DNA of 64,000 nt from Bisporella sp. PMI_857 (GCA_021307315.1 JAJSPD010000039.1:310001-374000), one strand, 5' to 3'. Positions 11,498 to 22,484 are shown, numbered from the stretch's first letter. A program made the numbers and translations. Notes: generated by a model from the sequence alone, not told the origin.

Positions 11498-11742
11498 ATG
11501 AAGTCCTCCGTCCTTTTTACGATTCTCACGCTGCTCTTCACAAGCCTTGTAGAGGCTACTACTCTCCCGAATCCTTTCGCTGCCGGCTTCGTGAGTTCTT
11601 ACTCTGTGTTAGATATTATTAGGAGAAACTGATGTTTGGATCACAGCTTGAAGCACGATGTCATTGTGACGGTTACTGCTGTGGTGGAGGATGGTGCGGT
11701 GATACTGGGACCGGACTTTGCTGCAATGGCGTGCCTTGTTAG
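11498..11742 (+). CDS. small secreted cysteine-rich protein (62 residues, eight cysteines)
   Basis: Two exons, 11498-11590 and 11647-11742, join in phase 0 across a 56-bp intron (GTGAGT...TCACAG). Residues 1-20 (MKSSVLFTILTLLFTSLVEA) are a clear signal peptide, leaving about 42 mature residues. A short neutral stretch (TTLPNPFAAGF) precedes a compact tail. All eight cysteines lie in the last 28 residues with spacing C-x1-C-x3-CC-x4-C-x7-CC-x4-C, and the last residue is Cys. The tail is rich in Gly and contains no Lys. The even cysteine number and secretion signal suggest four disulfides and a knottin-like or defensin-like fold. A role as an effector, antimicrobial or signalling peptide is inference; no family is recognised. 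The second exon is too short to appear in ordinary ORF scans, so this gene is easily missed. Confidence 0.72.
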
Positions 11743-11969
11743 ACATTAGAGGGCATGATATTCTCCCCGTAAATGTGTCCGGAAAGGAAGGAAATGTAAA
11801 CTGAAGGCATGTTATAACGTCACAAGTATGAGCATGCCAGCTACGTACCTTGGAATAAGCAGAAGATAATTCGGAAAAGAAAAAAGTAATTTTTGGGAAT
11901 TTAGCTAGTTGATGAAAATGGACATCGTTCTCATAAACGTTATACTAATTTCCATTACAAGACAAAACA

Positions 11970-14900
11970 TTAGAAGCCAGTAATAGGAACAACTCCGAAA
12001 AGCTTTAAGGCCGGCTTCATCTTATCTGCATCACGATTTCTGTTGCGAAGAAGCTGCAAAACCAAGGCACTGAAATTTCCAGGAAGCTCCTCAGATTGGA
12101 AACCCTATAAGCCATTTGTTAGCTCTTTATAGTGGCTTGACCGTATGGTAATTGAAAATATTGGTGAAGGAAGACGTTGAATAAGAGTGAATACTCACAG
12201 GTGCAAGAAGGGCTGCAAACGCTTCTAAAGCGCTTTCAGGGGTATTTAGAATACCACAAACCTGCCCAAAATTCGCAACAGTATGTACTTTCTCCAAGAA
12301 TTTTGCGTTTGTGGACTCCTTGAACTCGTCGAATGGGCTTAGTGACGCGATCGTCAAGGTGGCTGCAGAATTTGGCCCAGCCGCAGGTGTAGAAGTAGCA
12401 TTTTTTGTGCCGTGGAGAATATCCTCCATGACTCCCTCGTGGAGCTCCTCAATGGTGCCATATTTTCCGTCTCCAATCTGCCAAGCACTACGTCGCAACT
12501 CGCCATCGCCTTTGAGGCGTCCCACCAATTTCTTATCGAGTTCCTTTCCTGCCAATAAAGAATTTAAGACTTCTTGAATAGCTGCAAGTCCCTGAATATG
12601 AACGGCTTCTTCATTCAAAGACCATTCCTTCTCAATATCTGATCGAAGCTTGAGGATTTGCTGACATATATCAATGGTTTTGTCCTTCTCCCCGTCGCTA
12701 GCCGCATTGACAAGCTTCTTTTTTGCGTCACTAAACACAGCGGAACGCTTTGTAAAGACATTGGCCGCAATCATATTATCGTCTGCACGTTTTTGACCTC
12801 CACTAGATAGGTGTACAATGTACCGATATAGTCGACGATAAGATTCCGTCTGATTATCGACGTGAGCAGGCACGGCACTAAGAAGTCTACTCGCAGCATC
12901 CTTGCAATCCTCTTGCTCTGTAAGCATTCTTTTCAACACAGTGATTATGGTTCGGGAGTGCAGAAGCTGAATATTCCGAGCTTTGCAGTGATCCTCTAGT
13001 GAAGTAAGCCGAAGTTGTGCCATGTTAGGGGTGTTGTTTTTGGTAATGACGCCGAAAATAACCTTATCAAGTAGACCTATAACATTACTTTTAAGCTGTT
13101 CAACTTGCCATCCTGTATATGGCATAAGTCGGACTAATGTCTCGTACCAATACCAGTCATTGTCTGTATTTGGGACCTAGATTTAAAAAAAATTTGCCAG
13201 AGTTAGTATCAATGTGAGACTGAAATTTGAAGACTCTAAATCATCATATACTCTATACAAGTGAGACAAGTATGCCTTCTCAATGCCCATTTATAAATAT
13301 ATATGAGAGAGAGAGTGTATGTGTATGTGTGCAGTCCCACAAGTACAATACTCATAGTATTCGAGAAGAAATAAAATGATATATTGAAAGGGTCAGAACT
13401 TACCTCAAATTGAGGAAACTTCCCAAAGAGTTGCCAGACAAAGCTCATAGGCTTTACACCAGAACCCGCGACCGTAAGAAGGTTGCCAAACAAACCACGC
13501 ATCAGTAGTGTACTCGTATCTGTAGGCTTGGCAATTATTTGAGGCGGAGAAGTTCGTGTAGCGGCAAGCTTTTGCATTGCAGACATCAAAAGTGATGCCA
13601 TTAGTTGGCCCGTAGCAAGGCTACTTGCCGTCAGGCCCAACTCACGTGAGCTGATAGCATCGCTGAGGGTACTTCTCATGATTATGCGCAGAGCAGCGAT
13701 ATGAGGATCATTGCATTTTTCCATCCATCGCACGGCATATGGATCTTCGAGAGTCACAAACTCGTCCCAACATACCCAAGCAAGCATAGAACCATGAGGA
13801 CTCTCTTTATCAAGACTAGACATTGCCATAATTGGTTGCTTGCGACCTGATTGGCTGACGAGAGGTCCATTATGATCTTCTTGCGATTGCTCCAATACAA
13901 TTCCTGCGTCAAGCCCATCCAAGTGAATGGTGCGTGTATCTAGGCTGCAGACTTCAATCTGCGGTGGGCTTTTGGCATATAAGGCATCTGTAAGATATCG
14001 TTGATATGCTCCTGTATCAACGTGAACTACCAGAACGCCCATTTGATCTGCGTGTAGCTCCAACAATTCGCCCAGCTGTTGGAAGTTCATCGTCTTGGCA
14101 GCATCTACATTATTTTTGATGGCATTCTGGCGAACTAATCTTTTCAGATCGTGAGTTCTAGAAGAGCTTGTCTGGGTAGATACAACGTTACCCAGTGCCT
14201 CGGTAAGCCACTGGACATCCTTTTGACTTTCTTTACTCAATTTTCTGAGAGTCGATAACAAGGCATTTTTTTTCTTTACTGATTCGGGATCGGCAATATC
14301 TAACTCTCGACTTACAAATATAGCATACTCACTTCTAGCTGGAGCAGTATCGGTTGTGATTTTCTGATTGACAAGGTCCAGCAATTCCGAACATAGTGCT
14401 TGCAACTTATCATCGCTCAGAAGCGCTTGTAGCTGAGGAACCATTGTAACAATGTCATCCTTGAAGACGCGGATATCTGCAAGAGATGAACTTTCGAAGA
14501 TATGCTTAAGCTGAGCAATTTGAAGTGACTGATTTGTGACTGGCATGTAGACAGGATTATCCTGGGCTAGGTTGATAAGTCTTGGCCAACTTGGATGAAA
14601 CAAGTTCCCAACCACGAAATCCTGTCGATTTATTAATTCAGTAATATCTTGACCGAACTTGAAACTAGACGAGTCTAAGTACTTGGGGTCTGATATGCCA
14701 CGGTAGAAGTAGTAGCTGTTCCCAAGCTGTGCCACAACTAGCGATTGTGGCCCAGCCAATGCAGTTACTGCATTGATATTGAGTTTTTCAAGCAATTGCG
14801 TGACGTCCTCAGTGTCACCTGGAGTTTGGTCGGGTTTTTGAATAATAAATAGACCATTGATGCGCCATTTCGAAGCCAAATTTCGAGAATTGTCCGTCAT

Positions 14901-16156
14901 TTTCTCATCCACAATTATTGTGATACTCTTGGCTTGCTCTAAGTAACGCCGAAGAGCTGTGGTGTTATTGAATGGGACGTTGACAGGCAGCTCTCCAGTT
15001 GCCAAAACCATCGGTCCTTCAAGTAAGCCACCAAGAATACATGGGAAAACCGAAAGAGAGCCTTCCTTTTCTCTCACAGTCTGGTTACCAACCATCCACT
15101 GAAGGCCTTTGCCAAAGCGAATTAGCTGTGTCGTGACTGGAAGTGTTGGGAGGATGATTCCATGAGTCGCAATGACGAGGGATTTCGCTGGAACAGCAAG
15201 GTCTGATATTGTCGAATCATCAAGTAAATCTAATTCCTCAGCGGAAGTACTAAGATAGGACTATCAGCAAGGTGCAGTGCAAAATTGTGACAAAGATATC
15301 AGACTTACCTCTCAGCATTTAGAGCTATGACTTCTTGTTCTTCGATCACAAAGTCCGCACGGCTAATGGCGGTTGGTAGAGCTGAGGATGGCATTGTTTC
15401 ACCTGAGCACATTTTGTCGGTTTCGACACCAGGAGTTGGTAATATAGAGCAAATGAGAGAACCCTCATCTTTTCTGATAACTAACGGGCAGCATATAGTG
15501 GCGTCTCCTATGGAGGCGGCATCCAGGGGAACAGGTACGATATAGAGTGTCTTGGTTTGATGATCAGCGACAAGGACTAATGGATTGTAATCCCTGTATC
15601 TTGAAAGCGCGGTGTAACTGTATCCAGAAACAAAGACTGTACGTGGTGTATCATCAAGGTTATCGCGTATTTTTAGGTATTGAAGGAGGTTGTTTCCACT
15701 GTTGATATCTCCGCTGTGATGAATACCGGCGAATGTGTTCGTAGCATTGTAGCAAGATGTCTTATTTCCTGAATCTCCGATGCACAGATCGTAGTATGTT
15801 GGGGTACGCTGGGATACCGCGAAAATGTGAATTTTGCCATTGACTAGAGGAATCTTGAATTTAGGGGAAGGCGCCTGTTGAATTGTAAACGACTCATTGA
15901 ATTCGGAGATCTCGCGGAACCGCTTCATGCGGTTCAGTACATCCTCCCCGAGATCAGCGAGGCTGACAGTATTGGAGAAATAGTCGTCATCATGCATAGA
16001 AATATCGATGGGTTGAATAAAGCCTTGTTGAGTGTGGAGAAGAAGCTCCTTGTTAAAGGGGTGTGCAGATCCCACAGGAAGAGACAGCAAGAGTGCCTTT
16101 ATCTGTGCACGATCACCCAGTAAGGGATCAAAGTAAACTTTTGTCACCTTATCCAT
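11970..16156 (-). CDS. large uncharacterised fungal protein (1268 residues)
   Basis: Four exons on the minus strand, 16156-15309, 15249-13404, 13176-12199 and 12104-11970, keep one reading frame across three GT-AG introns (59, 227 and 94 bp). I started at MDKVTKVYFDP (16156); an in-frame ATG at 16243 would add 29 residues. The N-terminal 280 residues are strand-rich (VNGKIHIFAVSQRTPTYYDL, VFVSGYSYTALSRY). Residues about 300-560 alternate short strands and helices, and the C-terminal 500 residues are largely helical (NILNTPESA-like repeats, ending in ALKLFGVVPITGF). There is no signal peptide or clear membrane segment. The second intron holds GA/GT simple repeats (13297-13335). I do not recognise any domain. 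The length and clean splicing argue for a real, conserved gene. Confidence 0.7.
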
Positions 16157-17026
16157 ACTGCATGCGTTTTGGAGGAGGAGGATTGTTGAGGTTTTGAGGT
16201 TGGTGAGACGGCTTGCAAACAACAAGGAGCTACAGCGTTGCAATGAATGTGAGAATTGACGCTTTAAATGAGTCGGAGCATGAAGTCCAAGGAAGTAGCC
16301 GTATAATTAAACAGGATGGTTGGACATATTTTCTCACTTTTCAGCTCTAGGCAATTACCTATAACGTATCACGTGACATATGGATGACTCAACCGGCCAG
16401 ATTGTGAAGGAACATGACAAGCTCGAAAAGATGAGTTTTAATGGGTCCCGAGCTCAATGATCGGAACGGGGGCCAAACAAGACGGGATTTCAGTTAATAG
16501 GCTATTAGATTGTTGAAAAGATCAGACTAGTCCTTAGGAGGCGGCTCGACAAAGTTAATGACACGTGATCCGCTTGTTGTTTTGGGCTTCCTAACTGGTT
16601 GGGTTAGAATGGCCTAGAGAGGTCAAGCCACCCAAAATTATTCAAAGTGTATGCTCAGGATGGTATTATCAGGCATTATTACTTTATCTGTCTAGAAACG
16701 TTATGATCTAGATCCAAAGTCACCCTGAGAATTCGGACGCAAATTACGAGTTAGGTGGGGCTATGGGTGTTAGGAATGCACCGATTTTCAGATTTGAGGG
16801 CTGAAGGAGTATGAAAGAAGAGATGTGACTTGCCAACCGACACATGATGTGCATGTACAGAACAGAAGACAGGGAGCAAAGCTTAAAGTATTATTGAAAT
16901 GTACAGCTGTGCCATCGAAGGATGCTCACTTAGAAGTGGCCCCGAAATGTATTTTGGTGCCATCAAACTAGATAATTCTGTCTCAAATGACCTTTCTTAT
17001 GCGCGAGCTTTAAACAAACCATGATT
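16157..17026. other. intergenic region between the large unassigned gene and the tRNA gene
   Basis: No coding frame is present. The left part is the promoter of the divergent minus-strand gene and contains two CACGTG cores (16370-16375 and 16562-16567). Confidence 0.45.
16369..16376. promoter_or_regulatory. palindromic TCACGTGA E-box
   Basis: A perfect 8-bp palindrome lies about 210 bp upstream of the start at 16156. TCACGTGA is a recurrent promoter element in filamentous fungi, bound by bHLH factors of the Cbf1/USF type. The factor acting here is not known, and a single site can occur by chance. Confidence 0.3.
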
Positions 17027-17176
17027 GGCAACTTGGCCGAGCGGTTATGGCGCCAGTTTCAGGTAAACCTGATACAGAAATTACTGGTTCGAAAGAGCGA
17101 GGGTGTAAGTGCAACATAATGCAGTTATATCTGGTCCTTCAGCTAATCATTTAATAGTCGAATCCCTCAGTTGTCA
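17027..17176 (+). tRNA. tRNA-Leu(CAG) with canonical intron and an extra insertion in the T loop
   Basis: A full type II cloverleaf can be drawn. The acceptor stem is GGCAACT (17027-17033) against AGTTGTC (17169-17175), with discriminator A at 17176. The D stem is GCC/GGC and the A box TGGCCGAGCGG starts at 17034. The anticodon stem is CCAGT (17053-17057) / ACTGG (17083-17087), with U33 and anticodon CAG at 17060-17062. An 18-nt intron (17064-17081) follows position 37 and carries CCTG, which can pair with CAGG of the anticodon loop as in normal pre-tRNAs. A long variable arm TTC-GAAA-GAG follows. The T stem GAGGG (17099-17103) / CCCTC (17164-17168) is intact, but its loop T-TCGAAT is split after the first T by 53 nt (17105-17157). 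That split also breaks the B box, so the gene may be silent, be transcribed in another way, or be a relic. The type II arm and the CAG anticodon make leucine secure. Confidence 0.8.
17105..17157 (+). other. 53-nt GT...AG intron-like insertion within the tRNA T loop
   Basis: The insertion begins GTAAGT, has a branch-like GCTAATC about 12 nt before its end, and ends TTTAATAG. These are the three signals of a spliceosomal intron of this genome. Precise removal restores GAGGG-TTCGAAT-CCCTC, a perfect T arm and B box. It is distinct from the ordinary anticodon-loop intron. Whether it is spliced is unknown. Confidence 0.6.
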
Positions 17177-17629
17177 GATTCAAAGTTATTTTTGGTCTTA
17201 TTTTTGGTCTTATTATTTTTCTTCTTTTTTTCCTTCTTTTTGGTTGGGGCTCAGAACAGACATGCCAAGATCCCAAGCCCAGGCTCAGACCCGCTACCAA
17301 ATCTAACATGTCGTGCATCTCAGTTGCGCCCCAAAAAATTAATGTGAGTTTGTGCGGACAAACTCACACTACGCTTTGCAGAGCAAAACAGCAACATCAA
17401 CGTTGTGCACGCTCATTACCTTCTAATACTGTTACTTGCTCGCTACCTACTACGGAGGTTGTCTCGAAGTGTCGGCTGAGGTGCCCTGCCCTGTGAAAGG
17501 ACAGGTCACGCAACACACGACTAAGCTGATGGATATTCTAGCAAGGCTGCGGCTGAAGGCCAGCCAACTTCTTCGCCCATCCTGTATCAATACCAACCTG
17601 ATATCGACCGGTGCATGTAAGGTTCTGCA
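17177..17629. other. T-rich tail of the tRNA gene and HET gene promoter
   Basis: The first 80 bases are T-rich with a short tandem duplication. The remainder contains only short frames and is probably the promoter/leader of the HET gene. Confidence 0.4.
17189..17193 (+). terminator. RNA polymerase III terminator (T5) downstream of tRNA-Leu
   Basis: A run of five T lies 13 nt after the discriminator base. It is followed by further T-runs in a short duplicated unit TTATTTTTGGTC (about 17187-17210). This is the expected terminator for a Pol III gene on this strand. Confidence 0.5.
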
Positions 17630-19609
17630 ATGAGTGCATACACCTATTTCCCTCTTGCCTCTACCCGCCATACTCGAATCCTCCAGCTCGACGCCGCGCA
17701 AGATCCATCCGAGGACCTAAAATGCCGTCTTGTTCAGATCAATATCGACACGGATGATGCCTCGTACGAAGCAGTTTCCTATGCTTGGGGACAGGCGGAC
17801 TTCTGCTGCCATATACTCGTGGGTGGAAAAGAGAAGCTCAGGATAACGCGGTCTTTAAAGGATGCGCTCTGCCGGTTTCGCCTTGCCTCTGAGGTCCGGC
17901 GATTATGGGTTGATGCAATATGCATCAACCAGTCGGATGACTTCGAGAAGAGCACTCATATTCCGTTGATGTCCACCATATATCAAGGAGCATTGCGGGT
18001 TCTCGCCTGGCTAGGGGATAACCAGGACGATGTCAAAGCGATGATAAAGGTCTCAAAGTTGGCGAGACGGGCTCGAGTGACCACCAGGCCACTTGGTCTT
18101 CAACTTTCAGTAATCGTACAAACTGTTGATCGATTGCTGTCTATTCCCTGGTTCAGTCGCCGATGGATCGTACAAGAGGTGGTCCAGAATCCTGATGTGA
18201 TATTAGCCTGCGGTAAGGAAGATATATCCTGGCAAGCCCTTGCTGCTGTGGTCAAATTATCACGACAAATTTCCTCAGATCGTAGCACTACAGCACTCGA
18301 TGCGTTCATGACTATGTTCACCCTCTGGGTTCACTCAAATATCGATACTGCTAGGTCTGATGACTGCAATCTGCTCAACTTACTTGATTCGTTCCGCCAC
18401 TTCGACTGCTCTGACGATAGGGACTTCCTATACTCACTAGCTTCGCTTGCTCCGGATGTTGTAACTTCAACAGATACTTCAGGAGGCACTAAAAGTAGAG
18501 CCTCTAAGTTTGCAATAGATGTGCACTATGGTTGGAGTACCGAGGAGGTTTATGCACGATTTGCACAAGCAGCTATTTCCTCAGGTCACCTTATTTGGGT
18601 TCTTCGCAACGCGGTGATTAAACGCCAGACCGGAAGTGAACTAATACTACCTTCCTGGGTCCCAGACCTACGAGCTTTGTTGTGGAATCACTTTCGATAT
18701 CGCCCCTTCCAGTCCTTGATGCCACGCTATGTAACGAGGTTGGATAATGGGGCTCTTTTTGTGAGACAGATAGACGTTGTGGGGTACAAAATCAAAGGAT
18801 CTGGCAACCATTTAGACAACGATCCCATACCCTTTGCAGTAGAATTCGTTTCTAGCCCGATCGACGAACCCGAGAACGTAAGTAAATTGTTACACGATCT
18901 TCGACAGGCATTCGGTACCATTCAAGCTAAAATCAAAGCGGCTAATGACCTTACCGCTATGGAACCGGAAATCAAGTTCTTCGAAGGGGCTGAGCACGAG
19001 TTTGCAAAGATTATATTGGATCCAGGTAGGTTCCAATATTCCAGACACAGTGCTTTCGACGACATAGCATCATTGTATAGCTCATCATTTCAATCCAACG
19101 ATCAAAAGCTGGGACTCAATAAGATAATTGAAACAGTGGTTAGGAAATTTGTCTTCGGCGAATGGCCTGCGGAACTCAATGCAGAACCCCTGGTTGACTT
19201 TATAAAGCAGTCAGTCGTCGGCCGTCGATTCTTCACTTGTTGCAGTCGTGAAGATAAGGAATCCGGCTACACCAAATCTATAGTGTTGTTTGGACTGGGA
19301 CCGTGCCATCTTATGGAGGGCGACAACATCATAACATTTGGAACTTTGCAACCTAACCATGCAACGAAAGAATCGAAAACAGCACAAGATAGGCGTGCCC
19401 GTTTTGGCATCAGAAAGTTCGATGGTAATGTGCGAGAAACTTTTGACTCTCGCTCGAGATACGCATTGGAGCTTCCTTCAGAAGCTTTTCAGATCATCGG
19501 CGAGTGCTTTCTCTCCCAGGGTTCACATCGTTATCAAGCACAATCGCGCAAGAGGAATACTAATCCAATTCAGCGGGTCCAAGAGTATGTTGACATGATT
19601 CTGTACTGA
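17630..19609 (+). CDS. HET-domain (heterokaryon incompatibility) protein
   Basis: This is a single-exon frame of 659 residues starting MSAYTYFPLAS. The HET domain occupies residues about 46-190. It shows the conserved blocks YEAVSYAWG, LWVDAICINQSD and IYQGALRVLAWLGD, then WFSRRWIVQEV. The C-terminal half is the variable region found behind HET domains, ending with GRRFF (about residue 530) and a strand-rich segment (ELPSEAFQIIGECF) that matches the usual 'F..IGECYVHG' end only loosely. HET proteins trigger cell death when genetically different hyphae fuse. Another recognition-type gene (NACHT) sits at the right edge, but there is no direct neighbour partner. The frame is intact with no stops. 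Confidence 0.9.
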   Translation: MSAYTYFPLASTRHTRILQLDAAQDPSEDLKCRLVQINIDTDDASYEAVSYAWGQADFCCHILVGGKEKLRITRSLKDALCRFRLASEVRRLWVDAICINQSDDFEKSTHIPLMSTIYQGALRVLAWLGDNQDDVKAMIKVSKLARRARVTTRPLGLQLSVIVQTVDRLLSIPWFSRRWIVQEVVQNPDVILACGKEDISWQALAAVVKLSRQISSDRSTTALDAFMTMFTLWVHSNIDTARSDDCNLLNLLDSFRHFDCSDDRDFLYSLASLAPDVVTSTDTSGGTKSRASKFAIDVHYGWSTEEVYARFAQAAISSGHLIWVLRNAVIKRQTGSELILPSWVPDLRALLWNHFRYRPFQSLMPRYVTRLDNGALFVRQIDVVGYKIKGSGNHLDNDPIPFAVEFVSSPIDEPENVSKLLHDLRQAFGTIQAKIKAANDLTAMEPEIKFFEGAEHEFAKIILDPGRFQYSRHSAFDDIASLYSSSFQSNDQKLGLNKIIETVVRKFVFGEWPAELNAEPLVDFIKQSVVGRRFFTCCSREDKESGYTKSIVLFGLGPCHLMEGDNIITFGTLQPNHATKESKTAQDRRARFGIRKFDGNVRETFDSRSRYALELPSEAFQIIGECFLSQGSHRYQAQSRKRNTNPIQRVQEYVDMILY

Positions 19610-20420
19610 CCGACAGGGCAAGTTTGAGAAAGATCGAGAGAGTCTTCTTTTCAAGCTATGGGAGCAAAGGCAATGTGCTGGTAAACTTTTCATTTTGCTG
19701 TAGTGATCCGCCTGGCTCTCTTAGACTATTGACGCGAAGATCATACCACCATATCTGCAAGATTCTTCTAGTCTTCGTGTATTCATATGTTAGAATTTGG
19801 TTACTTATGTGCACTAGTTTGCGTGACTATCTATCCGTTACTATTAGTTTAGCTCCTACATAATACCAAGCATTTCGGGCTTTGGGGTGTCAAGGCAGCA
19901 TCGTAGCAAAGCAGGCCTGGACAAAGACATGATAATTAAGGTATGAGAACCTTCCTTTTCGTGTTGCGGTTCATAATTTCGATGGGTTTGCACAATCTTT
20001 ACGCTTACAGCTCCGGTTCGAGTTGCTGATGCTATTCCCAAAAGTGATCTCTTCAGGGGTGCTCGGTTAAGTATCCCGCCTCGACCTCCAATGTGAAACA
20101 CCCTTACTGTCGCATGTTCGCGCGTCGTCCGAAGTTTCCTCATGCTTTAATCTTTTCACGATGCAAAATCGCGACAAATCTCTTATTACACGGGTGATTC
20201 TCCTTAATCGCCCGTTTGATCACCAACCATTTGCACAGATAGTGGGGTTTTTGAGGGGTTTGGCCCAAACATGAAGGGACTGGCAGTTCAGTCCCACGAT
20301 GTTTTGTCTTACAAGACGCAATAAACTCTCGGCCTTCTGCTGATTGTCTCTCTTTTGGTCCTCTACGTCTCTCGCTCGTTCTAGCCTTCGGGTTTTTGTA
20401 GTTCCTTACACTCGTTCACG
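19610..20420. other. intergenic region, promoter of GH5 glucanase
   Basis: No gene is seen. Pyrimidine-rich sequence (about 20335-20400) precedes the GH5 start. A minus-strand frame at 19856-20143 has no recognisable content. Confidence 0.4.
20242..20247 (+). promoter_or_regulatory. possible carbon-catabolite repressor (CreA-type) site GTGGGG
   Basis: GTGGGG fits the SYGGRG consensus of the CreA/CRE1 repressor and lies about 175 bp upstream of a cellulase-type gene, where such sites are common. It is one 6-bp match with no paired site visible, so chance is quite possible. Confidence 0.2.
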
Positions 20421-22010
20421 ATGTTTTTCAATATGCTGTTCCTGCTGGTAGGAGCAACCATCGCTGTCGCGAAGGTTCAGTTCATGGTAAGACCATCTGA
20501 GATGATCGCGTAGGTAGCGACTGAGGGAGAGACAGGGGATCAATCTCGCTGGCTTCGACTTTGGTTGCTCAATTGATGTAAGTGTGCGATCGTGCGGAAT
20601 ATGAGATCCAAAGCCTAAGAAGTTTCAGGGAGCATGTTCTCTTGGATCCGCACAATCTCCATCCGACGCTTCTGGGCAGATTACCCACTTTGTCAATGAT
20701 GATCAGATGAATGTTTTTCGGTTTCGTAAGTGATAGATGCACCTTAGTATGACTGACGCTAACATACCAGTCAGCTGTTTCCTGGCAATTTCTCACGAAT
20801 AATAAGGTTGGCAGCACTTTAGACGCTGATAAGCTAGGTCAATATGACCAAGTGATGCAAACTTGTTTGGCGACTGGAGCTCATTGTGCGATTGATATTC
20901 ACAACTTCGCGCGTGTTGATGGGAAGATTATTGGCCAAGGTGGACCATCGAACGAACAGTTCGCAGATCTGTGGACGCAACTCGCAACTAAGTACAAGAG
21001 CAATGATAAAGTCATCTTTGGGTTGATGAATGAGCCTCACGATGTAGATATCAACGTTTGGGCTAATACAGTTCAGGCTGCTGTTACAGCTATCAGAAAT
21101 GCTGGTGCAACATCGCAGCTGATTCTGATGCCTGGAAATAATTTTGCGAGCGCAGGGCAGTTTGTGCCAAACGGATCCGGAGCCGCATTACTGAGGGTTG
21201 TGAATCCAGATGGATCAACCACTGGACTGATCATGGATCTCCATAAATACCTTGACGAGGACAATTCTGGCGAGCATTCTACGTGCACAACCGACAACAT
21301 CAACGATGCATTTGCAGTCGTCGCTGCCTTTTTAAGAGAGAATGGAAGATTAGGACTGGTCAGCGAGACTGGTGCTGGCAGTGATGCATCAGTATACCTC
21401 CCTCACTTGACCGCAATTTGCCGAATATAACTAACCTCGACAGTGCTTCACCAATTTTTGTGCTCAAAACACATTCCTGAATCAGAACTCAGACGTCTTC
21501 CTCGGCTACATCGCCTGGGCAGCAGGAAGTTTCGATACCTCCTACGTCTTGAGCTTAACACCCACAAAGCAAAACGGGAAATATGTAGACAATTCCCTCG
21601 CCTCCCAATGCGTCGTCGCGCCTTTCTTGAACGCGGGCGCCGCAACGGCTGCTCCAGCAGCGGCCTCTGCAACAGTTTCTCCAACCACGACCATCACGCA
21701 GATGTCTACCACAACAAGATATACCACCATCTCATCGGTTACGACGGTAGTAGGGACCTCAACGAACACTTTGGACACCACTTTGGCCACGTCGGCTGTT
21801 TCGGCGTCAACGTCCGCTTCCTCGACCTTCCTGACAACTACTTTGGGGCTGGTGAGCGGAATCCAGACGGCGACTGCTGGGGTTGCCGGTGGTACTGGGA
21901 CGACGTCCTCGCCGTTCCAGACGCAGTCTATTCTTCCTAATTTGGGCTCTAGGGGTTCTGCCCCGGGAATTCTGGCTGGTTGGCTTGTGATTATAGCTGT
22001 ATTTTTATGA
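20421..22010 (+). CDS. GH5 endo-beta-1,4-glucanase, GPI-anchored
   Basis: Five exons (20421-20486, 20536-20577, 20629-20725, 20775-21391, 21444-22010) join to 462 residues. The exon 4 acceptor must be TCAG at 20771-20774, which gives FRFPVSWQFL. Residues 1-16 are a signal peptide. The catalytic domain resembles fungal GH5 subfamily 5 endoglucanases: NLAGFDFGCSID, HNFARVDGKIIGQGGPSNEQ, acid/base Glu of LMNEPHD (about 155) and nucleophile Glu of LVSETGAG (about 266), then FLGYIAWAAGSFDTSYVL. The last 120 residues are Ser/Thr-rich and end in a hydrophobic tail after GSRGSAPG, which predicts a GPI anchor and cell-surface retention. No cellulose-binding module is seen. The enzyme is expected to cleave internal beta-1,4-glucan bonds, either in plant cell wall or in surface polysaccharide. 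Confidence 0.88.
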
Positions 22011-22484
22011 TATTAGCTTAATGTAATGCAGGCTCAATGTTCCTTATCAGCCAGTACACTGCTACTGTAACTTAGTTTGGCATTATAGTAAGCGCTGGCA
22101 AGGTAGGTAGGTGAAGCAGTCTGACTTTCAATGTGGTGAGATTTGTGATATCGATTTTCTGTTTGAGTGATAATGGCTTCAGAGGAAATTGGGCAAGTTT
22201 CAATCCAAGGATCGAGGTTCACATTAGATTATTCTTTCTCGCCCCAATTCAATGAGTCACGGCAATTCAATACCAATGCAATAATTGGGGTTCGCCGCCC
22301 CCAGGCTGCTTATAATCAAGCTTACATCACATTTAGCCATCCATATGAAAGTCATTGCAAACAATCTTCAATACAACATCCAGCTCAAATCAATTTGACG
22401 TGCTAAGCTCATTGGTACATTTAGCCCCATGGTCAAAGATAACATTTTTCATGAAAAGTAGTTCTGAATACACTGATGATACAT
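22011..22484. other. intergenic region between convergent genes
   Basis: Convergent 3' ends of the GH5 gene (plus) and the MYND-type gene (minus). No further feature is seen. Confidence 0.4.
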
